A stretch of 6,638 nucleotides of DNA from a bacterium (GTDB lineage Bacteria > JAHJDO01). The position numbers and the translations under genes are program-made. The notes beneath the pieces were generated by a model. The model saw only the letters and a program-made list of their open reading frames with translations. It did no database searches and had not been told where the DNA came from. Shown here piece after piece: positions 5,944-6,638 of the stretch. Location: contig JAGMBN010000070.1 in assembly GCA_023129655.1 (NCBI GenBank), positions 1 through 6,638 of the forward strand, in the 5' to 3' direction. Numbering within the stretch: position 1 is the first letter of the stretch; every line of letters starts with the position of its first letter.

Positions 5944-6638
5944 TTAATTAATTTTCCTGCGTAACAGGCTGCCTTTTTCTAGTTTATTTCTTGTTTTTAT
6001 AAATATAATCTGACTGGGATTAGCGAATTCCAGTTCATTACCGTTTTTATCTGTTATATGCATTACGCTTTCTTCGCAGTCATCTTCTAGTCTTGGTCCA
6101 ATTATTTCAAGCTTGTCTCCAATACATATTTTGTTTCTAACTTCAATCTTTGCGATGTTTGATTTTGTAGTTTTAGTGACGATACCAACAAACTCGTAAT
6201 TTTTTATATATGATGAAGACTTATATACCTGTGCTTCATCATTTGGTTTATTAAGAAAGAAACCTGTTGTATAACCGCGATGGCTGATTTTTTTTAATTC
6301 ATCCATCCAGATTTTCTTAAATCTATATTTTTTTGGATTGGAAGCATATGCATCGATTGCCGTTCTATATATTCTAACCACGCAGGCTATATAATAGAGG
6401 CTTTTCATTCTTCCCTCAATTTTTACAGCATTTACACCTGTTTTAAAGATTTCGGGAATATGTTCTATTAGGCAGAGATCCTTTGAATTAAATATGAATG
6501 TGCCTCTTTCTCCTTCAAAAACAGGTAAGTATTCTTCATGTCTTGTTTCCTCATTAAGGAAATATTTCCATCTGCAGGGCTGGGCGCAATCTCCAAGATT
6601 AGCGCTTCTTCCTGTCATAAAACTACTAAGCAGACATC
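5944..6638 (-). CDS. U32-family protein (TrhP/RlhA-like), 5' part outside window
   Basis: The frame is open to the window edge, so the 230 residues seen are the C-terminal half of a protein usually 400 or more long. The internal ATG at 6618 is not the start: codons before it continue the family motif (CLLSSFMTGR). Recognisable blocks are GDCAQPCRWKY, NSKDLCLIEHIPE, GVNAVKIEGRMKS, YRTAIDAY and SHRGYTTGFF, followed by a small beta-rich C-terminal domain. U32 proteins were first called collagenase-like peptidases. Several (TrhP/YegQ, RlhA/YdcP, UbiU/UbiV) are now known to act in oxygen-independent hydroxylation of tRNA, rRNA or ubiquinone, and UbiU/UbiV bind a [4Fe-4S] cluster. Visible Cys1, Cys17 and Cys55 (counting from the first complete codon) fit that cysteine spacing, with a fourth expected just off the window. 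An RNA-modifying role is more likely than proteolysis, but this is inference. It heads an operon with the PHP gene. Confidence 0.9.
   Translation of the reverse strand, partial: CLLSSFMTGRSANLGDCAQPCRWKYFLNEETRHEEYLPVFEGERGTFIFNSKDLCLIEHIPEIFKTGVNAVKIEGRMKSLYYIACVVRIYRTAIDAYASNPKKYRFKKIWMDELKKISHRGYTTGFFLNKPNDEAQVYKSSSYIKNYEFVGIVTKTTKSNIAKIEVRNKICIGDKLEIIGPRLEDDCEESVMHITDKNGNELEFANPSQIIFIKTRNKLEKGSLLRRKIN

Noticed and set aside
6616..6618. ATG as the true start of the U32 gene
   Set aside because: The frame is open upstream to the window edge and those codons (CLLSSF) continue the family motif, so this is an internal methionine.

Overview
The window looks like chromosomal DNA from an AT-rich, Gram-negative (diderm) bacterium. 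The diderm call rests on lpxB, a lipid A biosynthesis gene. The lineage cannot be fixed from the sequence. The housekeeping genes combined with scattered short palindromic repeats are what I would expect in an uncultured-lineage draft genome, but that is an impression and not an identification.

Layout from left to right: (1) positions 1-1096, minus strand: lpxB (lipid-A-disaccharide synthase), missing only its last few codons at the window edge. (2) 1097-1229: a short spacer with one copy of a palindromic repeat. (3) 1230-2261, minus: a YhcG/DUF1016-type PD-(D/E)XK nuclease gene with a near-identical repeat copy on each side. (4) 2262-2844: a gene-poor stretch with repeat copy 2, a hairpin, a doubtful 60-codon membrane-protein ORF, a third repeat copy in the opposite orientation and two more hairpins. 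(5) 2845-4374, minus: metG (methionyl-tRNA synthetase, short form). (6) 4375-4471: a divergent promoter region. (7) 4472-5110, plus: a single-pass membrane-anchored protein of unknown function, the only plus-strand gene. (8) 5088-5942, minus: a PHP-domain metal-dependent phosphoesterase whose 3' end overlaps the previous gene by 23 bp. (9) 5944-6638, minus: the C-terminal part of a U32-family protein, one base upstream of the PHP gene and surely in the same operon.

Most genes are ordinary housekeeping functions: outer-membrane lipid synthesis, tRNA charging and probably RNA modification or turnover (U32 plus PHP). The accessory part is 1150-2840. There a nuclease gene sits between two 56-bp direct repeats that differ at one base, and a third related element lies nearby. 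The repeats are built from successive hairpins with a conserved outer framework and differing inner stems. I see no clearly new multi-gene system. The repeat-bracketed nuclease is the most interesting candidate. All family assignments come from reading motifs, and no database search was run.
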